From contig JABYQN010000010.1 in assembly GCA_022606135.1 (NCBI GenBank), forward strand, positions 558,001 through 622,000: a stretch of 64,000 nucleotides of DNA. Direction: 5' to 3'. The translations under genes were made by a program, and so were the position numbers. Position 1 is the stretch's first letter; every line of letters begins with the position of its first letter. Of the stretch, positions 27,155 through 38,572 are shown in pieces. This stretch comes from Fomes fomentarius. Its lineage: Eukaryota; Basidiomycota; Agaricomycetes; Polyporales; Polyporaceae. The notes under the pieces are model-generated. The model saw only the letters and a list, made by a program, of their open reading frames with translations. It was not told the DNA's origin and did no database searches.

Positions 27155-27793
27155 CTACTGGTTGAAGGGGATGCTCCAGGTTACTGTAAACGTTTCGGTG
27201 AGCTTGTCTAACCCACATCTAATACAGGGCCTCGCTCACCGTCTATGGCATCCACACGATTGTCATCGCCGGCGAGCTCGTCGAACGCCGCCTCTCCCAA
27301 CATGATATCGGTCGGCGCACATTCCGCACAAATGTCTTCCACGATGACAGTCACATTCCTGCCGTTTGCTGTGTCCAGAACTACCATCTCCTGGCCGCAC
27401 AAGGCGGAGACCTGCAGGGTGGGCTCTGTAGACTCGACGTTACCCGCGAAGACGGCGCTCGCTGTGCCGACAAGTCAAGTGTGAGCTCTCAGATGGTGCA
27501 GGGACTGGCAAAGCCGCCTTAGAGGGGCCAGCTCACATATTCTGCCCCCATGGGTGTGAGGTTCGATGTTGAATCCATCACAGCTCATGCTTCCGGTCAC
27601 GTAATCGATGATATTGTTGAGTTTGAATGCTCTGAGGCGTTGGGGAGACAAGTGGTGAGTCGTTTGCTCAACAAGTTCAACAAAGTCGAGATATGGGAAC
27701 ATGGACTCACTTTCCGTCCACAGTCAAATTGGCCAATGCACCAGTGGAGCAAGCGGCAAGAATGGCGGTGAGGAGCTTGAATGAAGTGAACAT
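27155..27793 (-). CDS. small secreted RlpA/expansin-like double-psi beta-barrel protein
   Basis: Start ATG 27793 begins a clear signal peptide (MFTSFKLLTAILAACSTGALA). The double-psi beta-barrel core lies at about 27,240-27,450: LCGQEMVVLDTANGRNVTVI, then VEDICAECAPTDIMLGEAAF. The last exon (27183-27155), after a 56 nt intron (27184-27239), supplies the family ending VTWSIPFNQ and a TAG stop. This fold occurs in secreted fungal RlpA-like, expansin/loosenin-like and barwin-like proteins of the cell wall. Catalytic activity is not implied. The exon(s) between the signal peptide and the core are uncertain: the usual GxGACG segment was not found, so an exon may be missed or the N-terminal part may have decayed. 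A related gene lies at 29022-29670 on the same strand. Confidence 0.72.
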
Positions 27794-29021
27794 TGTGTTT
27801 TGACGTTGGCCTGACTGCTAGGGGACTCTGCGCAAGACTGTTGCTGTGAGTTAATGTACAGGGGGATGACAATGTCCTATATATAGTCTGCAATCTGCAG
27901 ATTTAAGACTGCACCCGCTCTGAGTAGTATGTACGGCCGTCGGCGCGTGAATAGCAGCAGTCCGATGGGGATGCCATCTGTTGTCTGTGACAGAGACGAA
28001 ACCCAACACGACTGCCAGTAATCCACGGCGCACGTGCAGATACGTTCAGTGCGTTCATGTCATCTTTTGAGAGCCCACCTATTCAGCATTCGTACAAGGT
28101 TCTGATAAAAGCGGGCTCTAGCTACGTTGGACAACGCGCATCTTGCCACTTGGCTTGAAACATGACAGTAGTTCCATTCGGTTGCACATTGAGCCCGTAT
28201 TCAATGCCACTGCGCATATTGACTCCTATATTATCAGTGGCAACTTCAATGCTGCTAGGCGTTCGAATCCCGTCTACTAATGCATGATGCACGAGTCGAC
28301 ATACCATCACGATGACTGGTATTGACTAGTGATTAATGCATGCAAACGGGCCGCGGAGAGCTACGATGATCCCGCGGTCGTCATTCTCTCCGAGCAATCC
28401 TGATTTGAGCGCAACATCGACGATGGCCGTGGCGCCGTGACACTAGTACTATATCGACTGGCAGCTACTATGATCGCGAATCCTGCCGCTGTCCAACACG
28501 GTGCAAGTATCACGCACGACGTGCGCTCACAGACTGTCAAGGGACCGCAATTACCATCCCCCAAGTGCCACTCCCGCATTGTGTGCTGTGATCGAGGTCT
28601 ACGACTGTATTATGGTCGTCATTGCCAGAACTGCGGTGTTGCAGCTCCGTATGGAACTCACCCGACGCACCCGCAACAGAAGGTTCTTGCGTCGCGTCTT
28701 CTGACAATCCACCGGCGGAAGGGTGGCGGTTTCGCGGCTCCAGCCGTGGCAGTGGCTCCGTCTGGCGTCGTGACTCGTGAGTTCGCCAGGCTCGTCCGTC
28801 ATCTGCGCGACGCCGCAGTGCACATACCACTCGAAGGATCCACGGCACTGCATGCTATCGATATACTACTACAGTAGCACGATAGCTGTGACAGAGAGAC
28901 ATTGATATTCCTCGCTCGCGACGTGTCGTCATACTAGTTAACATAACCCCGAGAGGCCGTCAGAGCTGCTTCATTCAGACTAGCCACTGGGTCGGCCCGT
29001 GCTGCAAACGCACGTCAAATT
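27794..29021. other. region between the two beta-barrel genes, possible small gene
   Basis: On the - strand, frames at about 28,130-28,280 (GIEYGLNVQPNGTTVMF) and about 28,360-28,440 (GATAIVDVALKSGLLGEND) look protein-like, but I could not link them by convincing splice sites or find a start. A + strand ORF at 28437-28877 overlaps them. No family was recognised, and this may be a decayed gene. Confidence 0.3.
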
Positions 29022-29670
29022 CTAAACAAACGACCAAGTCACTGCCACACACAACCGCCAACCACATTAGCACCGGTCAGCCACCGCACGACGATGCTCA
29101 GTCGTCGCCTTTCACAAGTGGACGGACGCACCGAAGACGGGGAGCAAACTCTGTTCCTTATCGAGCGCCGCCATCGCGGCGCGGTTCAACTCAATGTCGC
29201 CGTCGCCCAAGCACAGCGCGCACTCGTCGACGACCGTCGCGTTCACGGAGTGCTTGCTGCGACTTGGGGTCAGTCATCCGTACCGTCCTTCCGCACGGGC
29301 TGAAGTCGTCGAAATGGACCGATCCTATGCCAGTGGGATAAACAATCGCCGTTACGAGTGAGTGGTCGTTGATTGCAGTGCTGACCGCTGGCAGAATGGC
29401 AGGTCTGTTCAGGACCGACAGCGAACTCACCGACGCTTGCGAAGAGCTCCTCGTCCGCGCTACTGGGGCCACAACGGCGGAGTTCGACAAGGAGTTCAAG
29501 AACGTCCGCACTAGAGGTGTCCAGGAGGCCATGTTAAGCAAGACGGTGAACGAAATTCGGAACATGCAACGCGATAACTCACTATCCCTCGTGATCTGAT
29601 CGACATTTGCGCGAGCCAATGCCGCGCTCAGGGTGGCGAGCAGGAACGAAGATACACAGAGCAGTCTCAT
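29022..29670 (-). CDS. second secreted RlpA-like double-psi beta-barrel protein, possibly frameshifted
   Basis: Start ATG 29670 opens a signal peptide (MRLLCVSSFLLATLSAALA). The core reads AIVYPTGIGSVHFDDFSPCG, then in a different frame SVNATVVDECALCLGDGDI and ELNRAAMAALDKEQ. The last exon (29041-29022), after intron 29042-29131, gives VTWSFV and a TAG stop, matching the family end. Between RTVRMTDPKS and KHSVNAT (about 29,255-29,275) the frame slips by one base, with no plausible intron (the only GT...AG here is under 45 nt). Either this copy carries an indel and is a pseudogene, or the base is an assembly error. The family match to the neighbour at 27155-27793 and the shared strand suggest tandem duplication. 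Confidence 0.62.
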
Positions 29671-30419
29671 AGCGGAAAGCGGGGAACGAACGAAACGACA
29701 CCTATCGGAAATGGGACTTCATATAGCCCGATACCGCCCACAGAGATCGAGAACCTGCATGAGGAGAATGAAGCACTGTATCATTGGTGATTCATTGCAG
29801 GGAGCACATCGGGTCAGCAAATACAGTGAATAGAGAGAGGACAGGCTGAACGGAAGATGGCGTGCTTCCTAACGATAATCAATGCTCGAAGGACCCACAT
29901 GCCACAATTAATGCAGTACCCGACGAGGAGCCGGTCAAGAAGGTCGATGAAGAATGGATGGGACCTAAATAAGGGCAGCCTGTGGACATGGTGACTGAGA
30001 AGCAAAATACACATGCGCGGACGATCACGTACCGTCGACGTAACACAAGCAACTGACTGTTACGAGAGATACGGGGAGGATTCACAACGACAGAGAAAGA
30101 CCTGTGCGAGAGGCGGTCTATATGGGAGTGCAATGGATGCAATACAAGATTGCATAAGCCGCCTATAGATGCAAAACCTGACGGCGCCCGAAGTAATGTT
30201 CTAACCACCTAAACACACCATAGAAGCCAAGCTGGGGCAGCCCTAACAACTCCCTAGAGAAATAGCCCAGTCATGTATTGTGAAGGCACCAGCGTACCGG
30301 TGACGTGAAAAAAAGACATCCTCTACCCCGAAGCTCGACAAACCAATGTTAGCATGCGTCCATTCAGATCCTACATCCGATATCTTCTCTCCCTCGATCA
30401 CCACCCTGCACCCGTACAT
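29671..30419. other. intergenic, nothing recognised
   Basis: About 750 bp containing the promoter side of the beta-barrel gene and the 3' side of RVS167. Only short conflicting frames are present. Confidence 0.45.
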
Positions 30420-32137
30420 TCAAGCATCCTGGACATAATTACCTAAGAATCCCCACAACAGACACACCGTCAGCCTTTCGTCCTCGGATATGCGAAAGCG
30501 ATATAAGCGTACCTGGGAAGACGCCCTGCCGCCCATTCAACTTGCCCGTCCACCAGTCCTCAGTACTGTCCGTACGCTCGACGACCTCGATCCGATCCCC
30601 AGCTTTGAAATCCAGGTCACCGTCCGCCTGCGCAGCGAAATCGTACAGCGCCACGACGTACTGCGCAGCAGGCTTCGGCTTCGGCTTCAGTGGGGGTGGC
30701 GGTGGGGGAGCCTTCTTGGCAAGAGCCGCAGCGCCTATACTCGACCCGGGCGCGGGCGGGGAGTACGGTGGGGCGGTGCCGCGGCGGAAAGCGAGGACGA
30801 AGGAGGGGGAGGCGCTTTCTTGAAGGACGAGGAGGAGGGAGAGCGAGTGGCTGTGGTGGATGATGAGGACGCTGTGGCTGAGCGAGAGAGACCAGGAGCC
30901 CCGCCTGACGCAGCGCGGTTGGCTTGGACCATGCGCGCTGCAGTACAGAGACGGGAGATGTCAGTTGGGGGCAAGATGGAAGAGTGTCATGAGACTGACA
31001 TGTGGAGATGAGGCGTTTGGTGATGCTGAGGGCCTCGACCCGTTCGAGGGCGTCGCCGCGTCTTTCCTCGTGGTCGCTGGTGATCTGCTGGGCTGGTACT
31101 GCAACGTCGAACTTGCCCTCGGCGAAGCCGTTCAGCTTTTCCAGGAGCAGGTAGAAGATGTTGAGTCTGTATGTGCCCGTAAGCTACGGCTGCTACGGGA
31201 TATGACGCGCCAGAACGCTGATGCCTACTGCATATAGTAGAATGAATGGAAGAGCGGGTCGATGAACTGCGTAGCCTGCATGAGGAATCGCGGCAGCTCG
31301 TTCTTCATCGCTGTGTTGATGAAATCGTACTCGTTGGATGCGATCTCAAAGTCTTGTTCCAACTATACAGATACAGATGTGAACTAACGGAATGAGGAGA
31401 GGAGTAAATACACACACCTTGAACAAGTTCTTCTCGTCATTGAGAGTCTTCTCCTTCTTGTCTCGGAGTTTGGTCAGGGAGTTATTGTAGCGGTCGTAGT
31501 CCACAAGCTTGATGGGTTCTGAGCACGAATGGGGAAAGGTTTAATCTCGGGTACGGTACAGACCTTGTGTTCTCGCTTGGTGATGCTCTTCCGGATAGCC
31601 TTTAGGATGCCCTGGAACTCCTTGATAGGACCGACGATCCTGCTATCGATCAGCTCCAGCTCCGGGACTACGGAAGACTTCAAGTCCTCCAGAGAGGCTG
31701 CGTAGCCGTCGACATTGGCGATGGTGTGCGCCGCCTCTGGATGCCTGGACTCAATACCGTACTCGCTGCCGAGGGTGTGGAAAATAGCGGCGAAGTGGGA
31801 TCCAAAGTCCGCCGCGTTCGTGAACAGGTTGGTGACAGAGTCTGCGTACGCTTTGCTGTCCTTCAGGAGCTTCTCCGTCGCCTTCTCGATGGACTCAAAC
31901 CGACGAGCGTAGTCGTCAAACTCGGGATCCAACGACTCTGCAGAGGGCAAGGGTTGGACAGGGGGTGTCTGTCGGTGCTGTGGTGATAGCGCGATGGACA
32001 CAGACTGCACGCACTCTTTGTCATGCCGACCTTGGAGGTCAGCATGTGCGGTGTCCTAGCACGCTCTCCATGGGATTCCTGAACAATTGCAGCACGACAA
32101 GCACTTACCGCGCGAATGCCTTCGAGATGCCCTTCAT
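30420..32137 (-). CDS. RVS167: amphiphysin-like BAR-SH3 protein RVS167
   Basis: Start ATG 32137 (MKGISKAFAR), then an intron and TPHMLTSKVGMTK, the conserved amphiphysin opening. The BAR domain follows (FDDYARRFESIEKATEKLLK ... FQGILKAIRKSITKREHK ... FEIASNEYDFINTAMKNELP). Next is a Ser/Pro-rich linker with polyproline stretches (KKAPPPP). The C-terminal SH3 domain contains VVALYDFAAQADGDLDF and DWWTGKLNGRQGVFPG. The final exon adds NYVQDA and TGA at 30420-30422. Rvs167 senses and drives membrane curvature at endocytic sites together with actin-patch proteins, binding partners through SH3. At least five introns are present. The gene diverges from SDO1. A degraded second copy of the BAR region lies at 33,735-34,025. 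Confidence 0.92.
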
Positions 32138-32454
32138 GTCGGCAGACTCAACGTTCCTTCAGCCTGAGCTAGATCCTCCTGCAGCCGCGTAGAACAGCTG
32201 ATTATATGCGCGCGAGAGCGAACAAGATATGCGGAGAAAGGTTAGAGAGAATAAGAGAGGCAGTGGAACCGCAGCGCTCATCGTATTCTCAGAGTTGCCA
32301 TACAGGGCAATATTGTGTCATGGGGAATGTGTGAGTCGCCCTTGGCGGCCCCGAGCGACTGTGCGCTTCGACTCCGTCTTCAAGTTCCGATCGTTTGACC
32401 CATCGTCTTCGTCGACTTTTATACATCACCCTCACACCCTCACACTCGTCCACG
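32138..32454. promoter_or_regulatory. 317 bp divergent intergenic region, RVS167 / SDO1
   Basis: It lies between two outward-facing start codons. No distinct motif was recognised apart from a possible TATA-like TTTATACA at about 32,418 upstream of SDO1. Confidence 0.4.
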
Positions 32455-33418
32455 ATGGTCATCCAGCAGCCCAGCACTCAGATCAAGTGTGGTCTCTTGA
32501 CTTCGGTGTACTCGCGAGCCGCCTGACAAGTGCTCACCCCAGACTTACAAACGTCTCCGTCGTGCGCCTCAAGAAGGGCGGCAAGCGTTTCGAGATCGCA
32601 TGCTATAAGAACAAGGTGCAGGAGTGGCGGAATGGCGTCGAGTCCGATATCGACGAGGTACTCCAAATCGCCAATGTTTTCGTGAATGTCTCGAAAGGAG
32701 AGGTCGCGAAAAGCCAGGACCTGCAGAAGTCGTTCGGGACGACGGACAGAGATACGATCGTCAAGGAGGTGCGTACTTCCACTCTGTTGTTGTATGGCGC
32801 GGGATTCTGAGATATGGCTAGATTTTGAAGAAGGGAGAGCTCCAGGTTGGCGACAAGGAACGTGAACACGATCTATCATCTGTCCGCCGTGAAATCGCCA
32901 CGCTTGTCGCCGAGAAATGTGTAGACCCCACAACACAACGCCCATATCCTGTCGGCGTAATCGAGAAGGCTATGACCGAGGCAGGATTCAGCGTGAAGCC
33001 AGGAAAGACCGCGAAGTCGCAGGCGCGTTCCTCGCCAACTTTCGGCTCGCATCTCAGGCTAACAACACTACAGGTATCAGAATGCATAAAGCTCCTCCAG
33101 ACAGAGTCGAAACTTCCTATCCAGCGCGCAAGGATGCGGGTGAAGGTTTCGATTCCTACTGCCAACGTCGAGAAGCTTCGGACGAAGATTCTGGAGAGCG
33201 CAGAGACCGTGGAGAAGGATGACCAGGGTTCCGACGACTGGGAGACGGTAAGCATCCATGCTGTTCCCCGTATAGGACCGTTACTGACTAAGCAGAAATT
33301 GTAGGTCATGCTCATCGACCCCGGCCAGTTCCGCGTCATCAACGAGCTCCTGCAGAAGGAGTGCAAGGGCCGCGGCAGGCTAGAAACCTTGACCTTTGCC
33401 GCCACGGCGGGAAGCTAA
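32455..33418 (+). CDS. SDO1: ribosome maturation protein SDO1 (SBDS orthologue)
   Basis: Start ATG 32455 ([11 protein letters not shown]), stop TAA 33416-33418. Exons 32455-32486, 32543-32768, 32822-33022, 33074-33247 and 33305-33418 sum to 747 nt and encode 248 residues, the usual size. Family segments: [40 protein letters not shown]-type [14 protein letters not shown], and C-terminal [23 protein letters not shown]1 acts with the GTPase Efl1 to release Tif6 from pre-60S subunits in the cytoplasm. The third intron (33023-33073) has a GC instead of GT donor (CAG|GCGCGT), a CTAAC branch-like site and an AG acceptor. It is 51 nt and open, so retention would add 17 residues in frame between TAKSQ and VSECIKLL, where orthologues are continuous. 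Confidence 0.92.
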
Positions 33419-33734
33419 TCGCATTCGCGCAAGAGATGGTTTAGGTGGTCAAATGTGGACATGTACTGCTTTGTACTTGTCTCGATCTGTCGGAACTGAA
33501 TCGCTATCGAACTGAGATCATGTAGCCTATGGAGGATTTGCATTCCCTGACCACCGACAGAATCATGCCGCGATACCACTACGGAAGTGCAATCAATGTT
33601 ATGGTCTACGACGCATCTCGCTAGTAAGTGTCCCATTGCTTGATCGTCTTCAGGCTACTAAGTGAACGCCCTCATCAGGGCTCTCAGACCTGACATTCCT
33701 ATAATGCTCAAGGGCATGATCCCGCGTCGACATC

Positions 33735-34025
33735 GTGCCGGAGTTGAGACCAGGATCGTCGGTTCTATCGAAGAGTTCCGGGGCCCCATCTGTGCTCAGA
33801 ACGTACCAACTTTGTGGAACATAATCACTTCAACAACTCACGAATTGTCTGACCGAAGGAGAAGAAGACCCTGCACGATGAGAAGAACTTGTTCAAAGTG
33901 GTGTACATGTATAGTCGGAACAAGACTTTGAGGTCGCCTTCAATGAGTACATTTTCAACAAATACAACGATGAAGAACGAGCTGCCGCACTCTCTTATGC
34001 AGGCTACGCAGTTCATCGACCCAAC
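33735..34025 (+). pseudogene. degraded duplicate fragment of the RVS167 BAR-domain region
   Basis: The + strand here closely resembles the RVS167 coding strand from about 31,650 to 31,290. Matching pieces include RIVGSIEEFRG (gene: RIVGPIKEFQG), DEKNLFK, EQDFEVAFNEY (gene: EQDFEIASNEY) and MKNELPHSLMQATQFIDP (gene: MKNELPRFLMQATQFIDP). The frame is broken several times. The equivalent of an intron remains between the DEKNLFK and EQDFE parts, so this is a copy of genomic DNA, not of spliced mRNA. It is inverted relative to the parent and sits 3' of SDO1. No start, SH3 region or intact frame is present. Confidence 0.8.
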
Positions 34026-34197
34026 TCTCGGGTCGCAACCGTCTCCGTTTCTTGGCGGTGACACCAGGCTCTACAGTGGAGTGAAAGAGATCAAGTGGCT
34101 TCAGTCCTAGGGGCACCTTTTGACTGCTCTGTGGCAAAAACCGGCGTTGGACATAGATATAGCACAACTACAGACAGCTTAGGGTACATTGAAGCAG

Positions 34198-37037
34198 TCA
34201 CTCTACGTTACCTACTGATAAGCCTGAAGAGACCTGCACTGAACGGACACTGCGACGCTTGGCCAGAGGCTGCTCAAGGGCTGTTTCAGAGAGTCGCTTG
34301 ACACCGGAATACGCCCTGTCGGGACGGTATTCCTCGGGAAGCTGATCGACTTGCTTGTCTCCAGTCGGCCAAAGTTCTCTGATGGCGTAGTATTGCCCAA
34401 AGACCTGAATGATGGCCTTGTGGCTCTGAAGCTTTTTGGCAAGACGCTCGTACTTCAGCCGATCCTCGGCCGACAACGGCTGAGCATTTGCCTCAGGGTT
34501 CGCCACTGTCGGGACAACGTCGAATTTCTGTACGAGAAAGCCTATGAGGTTGGGTGGTTCTTGCTTGTCCACTTCTTGCACAGGTGGCAAAGGCTCGTTT
34601 GCAGGTGGCAAAGGCTTGTCTTCAGGAGCGCTTTCCGGCGGGGGTACAGCCAGCGCGGCCTCCTTGCAGAGCGCGTAATATGCACGGACGGCTTGCAACA
34701 TCTCGTTGATGATCATGGTGATCGGATGTTCATTCTTGGGATCATTCTGGAAGGCTGCGGCCTTGTCGGCCTGAGACGTCTCAATGCTCGAAGATCCCGT
34801 GCGGTTCTTTGATAGCAATGCTGGAGGGTTCTGAATCTGAGTCTGCGTGGTGGAGGATGCGTCACTCTCATTCGGAGTGGTAGACGAGGTCGCCTTGGTA
34901 TTGGAGCCGACGGCGGGCGGATGGAGGTTAACGACGGTATGAGGGGGCGCGGGAGGAAGTGGCGGAGGAGAACGGAAGAACTTGAGCGGTCCTTTGCCTA
35001 TGACGTGGATCACTCCTGTCGTAACCGCATTATGCTTCTTCTCGCCACAGAAGTATTCGCCATCGTGTTCGGTATATGCATCGAAGTAATTGTGGATGAA
35101 CGAACCCACGTCAACGCAGTTGTGTGGCAGGTATCGGATGGCGAAATAGAGGAGCAGATGGAGCCAAGACTCCATCTCGTCCTCGAGAAGAATTTTCTTC
35201 CGTAGATTTAACAAGACATGAGCGGACAAAAATTGCCAGGTCCCCTATTGCATGCGGAAAGTCAAGATACAATTAAAGATACGAGAGAGATTGGTTGCAT
35301 ACCGTACGATCCGGCTGTCTAGGAATGTCGTGATCATCTACCCGCTTCGACAGCTCCCAGTCGGCGAGAATGCCGATGCGAGAGACCGTCACTTTCCCAT
35401 CCGGTCCGATAGTCTCCATAGGCAATATGAGAACGTTGCCATCACTGATGTCTCTGTGAAGGATGCCTTTCTCATATGCACCATGATGCGCTTGAACGAC
35501 GAGCGCAGTTAGATAGAGTAGACCGCGCGGATACTGAACTGTTACTCACCAAGCATGCACATGATAAGCAGGCCTATGAGCTCGCGGCCGGAGCGGAAGT
35601 CCTTCATAGGCAAACAGACTTCCTTGACCACCATTCGGTAGTGTCGATAAGTCTTCAGAGGACATGGTACTGTAGAGCTGCCACCGGAACGCTGCTCCTT
35701 CCACACGTCCTGGGTCTCCGTTCTCTGGTCTTCGATGTCATCGTGACACACGAACGTCGGGATGTTCGTAACCTTCCCATCGTTGAGGTACTTGAGGGTA
35801 TCTCCTTCGCGTTGTATGCGATCGTGCTCGACTCGCCAGCAATCCTTCAGATATACGAACGGTCCATCTTTGGCCTCAAGATCGATCGCAACGTAACCAC
35901 GAGTGGCGCGGCCAGCAAGAGCGTGGCCCGAGTCGATGAAGTGAGGGGCGCCAACAAGGAAATGACGGTCGCCTATCTTGAGCTTCCACCAGGTGGAATT
36001 TCCGACGAGAGAGGACTCGAAGAGAAGGCGGGCATGCTCTCCCACCACCGCAGTGACTCCCTTGGCCACCTTCACTGTGCGCGGGGTCTTGGCTCTTTGG
36101 ACCATGAGATTGTACTCGTCGCTGCCTTTGACGACAGGAACAGCAGTGCGATCACGGCCGCGTGCCTCAGGAGTGAGCCGAGCAAAGCGCCATAGGAAGC
36201 GACCGAGCAGAGCTGAGTTCTGCTTGTAGTTGAACTTCTCGGTGAAGACTATGCCTGATCGATCCCAACGAATGATGCGGGCCATGGTGCCAAAGAAGAT
36301 GATTGAGAAATGGTGGGTGCGATGCTGCTTGTCGAAGATGAGAGCAGCGTAGGACTGGAGCTGGCCAAGCACCTCCTGGCGCTTCAGCGCGGCGGGCTGG
36401 TAGCCCGGTGCACTCTCGTCAAAGGGATCGTCTTGGACGGGCTCGGGCTTGATCTCAACTGAAAGCTCAATGGAGCTCCACTTCGTGTGGCCGGTGGCGG
36501 AAGGTACTTCGTCAGCCAAGTACATCGCCACGTCGTCTCGTTGATGAGTCTTGTCCGCGGGGTCTGGGTTTCGGGGGGTGACAACGAACTTGAAACCAGG
36601 GGCGAGGCCGGAATCATTCATGCCGTTCGCCTGGTTAGTAGTATCAGCAATGAGTCCACAGAGAGAAGTACGGTCGTACATACCAATGGGTGGTACATCA
36701 AGGCTTCCACACCTTTGTCTGGCACTGCGGTGAAATCGATGGCGAAGAAAGCATCGTCGGTGGGTTCAACCACGTCGGTAGGAGCAGGAACAAACTTTTC
36801 CATCATGCGTGACACGGGGACGAGCACGGCTTTGTCGGCCATGGTGAGACGGAGTCCAGTTCTGATCTGCTTGACGAGTGGGCGAGGAACGGCTGCGGTC
36901 TTCGTGGCACGAGAACTCTTCTTGATGGGAGAGTCCTCTAGCAGTAAGTCCGGTGTCTGGAACGACGGCTCAGACGGTGTTGGAGTCCGCGGTGGGGCAG
37001 GCTGATTGGGCGGTGGTTGGGGAGTCTGGTTGGACAT
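34198..37037 (-). CDS. FunK1 fungal-type protein kinase domain protein
   Basis: Start ATG 37037 (MSNQTPQPPPNQPAPP, Pro-rich), stop at 34198. Three or four exons: 37037 to about 36,685; about 36,640 to 35,545; about 35,500 to 35,315; and about 35,245 to 34,198. The large N-terminal domain (EIKPEPVQDDPFDESAPGYQ ... FSIIFFGTMARIIRWDRSGI) precedes the kinase core, with VVVKEV-type lysine segment (MVVKEVCLPM), catalytic loop ILHRDISDGNVLI (about 35,432-35,465) and LADWELSK in place of DFG. HRDIS and a D-W-[DE]-L metal-binding segment are typical of FunK1. The C-terminal 230 residues are Ser/Thr/Pro-rich then helical and charged. FunK1 families are expanded in mushroom-forming fungi, and substrates are largely unknown. 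Key catalytic residues are present, so activity is plausible. Confidence 0.88.
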
Positions 37038-37864
37038 GATGGTTAGGAGAGGGTAGTGTTAATTGGGGGAAGAGAGGGCACATGTACTTATCAGATTTGA
37101 ATGGATTTGGTTCTAGCGCCAGCGGTCCTCGAGGTGGGTGGCACAAAAGAGTGTTGGGATTTTGCCGCCCGAACCTTCCGCAATTGGGTATGAATAGCCA
37201 CGTGGCACCTCGGTTGCTACTTTCTCCACACCTGGGCCTCTGGTATTGAAGCTGTAGTTTCTGCTGATACTACTCTACATTTTACAAGGGCAGAGAGCAA
37301 CCTATGATATATGCAAAAGTTTGCAGAGCCTGCGGTGGTGCCAGAGGCATGGCAGATTGCAATTAGTCGATAGCACCCACACTAGGGCCAATAACATCAG
37401 CAACCGCCCGATTTCCTTATTGACGCTTATACACGATGTAAAGGAGCCATAAGGGATAAGGAAATGGGCGCTTACAGCACAGCCACGGGTGGCTCATAGG
37501 ACGGAACTCTGCCAGTCGCGCCTGGTGAATAACTCCATCGATTTTGCAGTTGTGTCTACGAAATTTTCGGAAGCTGACGGTTATATATGAAGTATGTGAG
37601 GTACCAACTTTGACTGAACTAGGAGAAAAATTGAACCCATTGTTAAGTCATCTATTGTGGCCCAAAACTGAATGGCCATAAGGGCCGTAAGATAATCCGG
37701 GGGTTGCTCATCAGGAGGATGGCAAATCACTTAGTTACTTAGGACCACTTAGGGCCACTTAGGACACTTATGAACTGGAATCAATCCTTTGGGCACAGCC
37801 TTGTACTAGGTCCGTTGCTTCTAAGCTTCCATACACATATACTACTCACCCTCGAAGTGTATTC
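37038..37864. other. upstream region of the FunK1 gene with short hairpin and short repeats
   Basis: No gene is supported. An imperfect inverted repeat (GCCCGATTTCCTTAT at about 37,406-37,420 against ATAAGGAAATGGGC at about 37,456-37,469) could form a short hairpin. A CCACTTAGG-like unit is repeated in tandem at about 37,735-37,770. These lie between the FunK1 start and the LTR block. Confidence 0.4.
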
Positions 37865-38069
37865 TGATGAACTCTGAACCTGTAAGGCGAGGAGTGACTG
37901 TAAGTCACAACAAAGAGAGATCTTCAGTCAGTGAATGAATGACTGTATTGCATAGTGAAGTACCTGTAAGTCACAACAAAGAGAGACTACAAGTACTAAG
38001 TCAGTAAGAGGTAGTAGAGCATATGTATGTAAGGGACTTACTCTTCAGTCAGTGAATGAACGACTGAAG
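37865..38069 (-). repeat. partial copia LTR (U5-side fragment)
   Basis: About 205 bp closely matching 38,573-38,778 of the adjacent complete LTR, including the ending (on + strand TGATGAACTCTGAACCTGTA) and two copies each of the CAGTCAGTGA and GTAAGTCACAACA words. The match stops abruptly at CTGAAG (about 38,069), where a different LTR begins. Confidence 0.75.
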
Positions 38070-38572
38070 TGATGAAGTCTCAACCTGTGAAGGCAAGAGT
38101 CGCAACGACTAGTAGACACGCAGACAGACGAGTCCTCAGTCAGTGAGCAAAGACTATAATCACAAAGAGATAAGTACCTAGTAGACACGCAGACAGACAA
38201 GCTATAGGTACTATGTAAGTAAGAGCATAGAGCATATAGTAGAGTGAAGTACTTACTCCTCAGTCAGTGAGCAAAGACTGAGGAGACAAAGCCCTGAAAG
38301 TCCCTCCTTATATACTGTACAGGAGCTGCATGAGTAAGCGACAGAAAGGAGAGCATGTGATATGTCTGAGTCAGAGTGAACCAACGCTGAGTAAGAAAGG
38401 TGGAGCGATGACTCAGACAGAACAAAGGTAAAGGTGTAGAAAGTACTAGAGATGGTCACATGGACGCATCCAAGACTATCTAGAACTATCCGGAGCAGTG
38501 TAGAACGCACCGGAATGGACTGGACAAAGTGAGAACCAATAACCATATAAGTACAGTATTGAGTGTACCATA
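38070..38572 (-). repeat. diverged copia-type LTR inserted in the stack
   Basis: On the - strand this has the same layout as its neighbours: a TATA-like TATATAAGGAGGG, paired CTCACTGACTGAGGA words, paired GTCTGCGTGTCTACTAG words, and a 3' end TTCATCA. The sequence is clearly more diverged. It appears to interrupt the older LTR fragment at 37,865-38,069, so it is probably a solo LTR of a related family. The upstream border near 38,572 is inferred from where the next LTR ends. Confidence 0.55.

Noticed and set aside
28256..28280. tRNA-like B box (GCGTTCGAATCCC)
   Set aside because: The flanking sequence does not fold as a tRNA and no A box precedes it.
33662..33931. 89-codon + strand ORF as a separate gene
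   Set aside because: It coincides with the degraded RVS167 fragment, and the frame mixes coding and former intron sequence.
35476..36195. 239-codon + strand ORF
   Set aside because: Antisense shadow of the FunK1 kinase exon, with no domain of its own.
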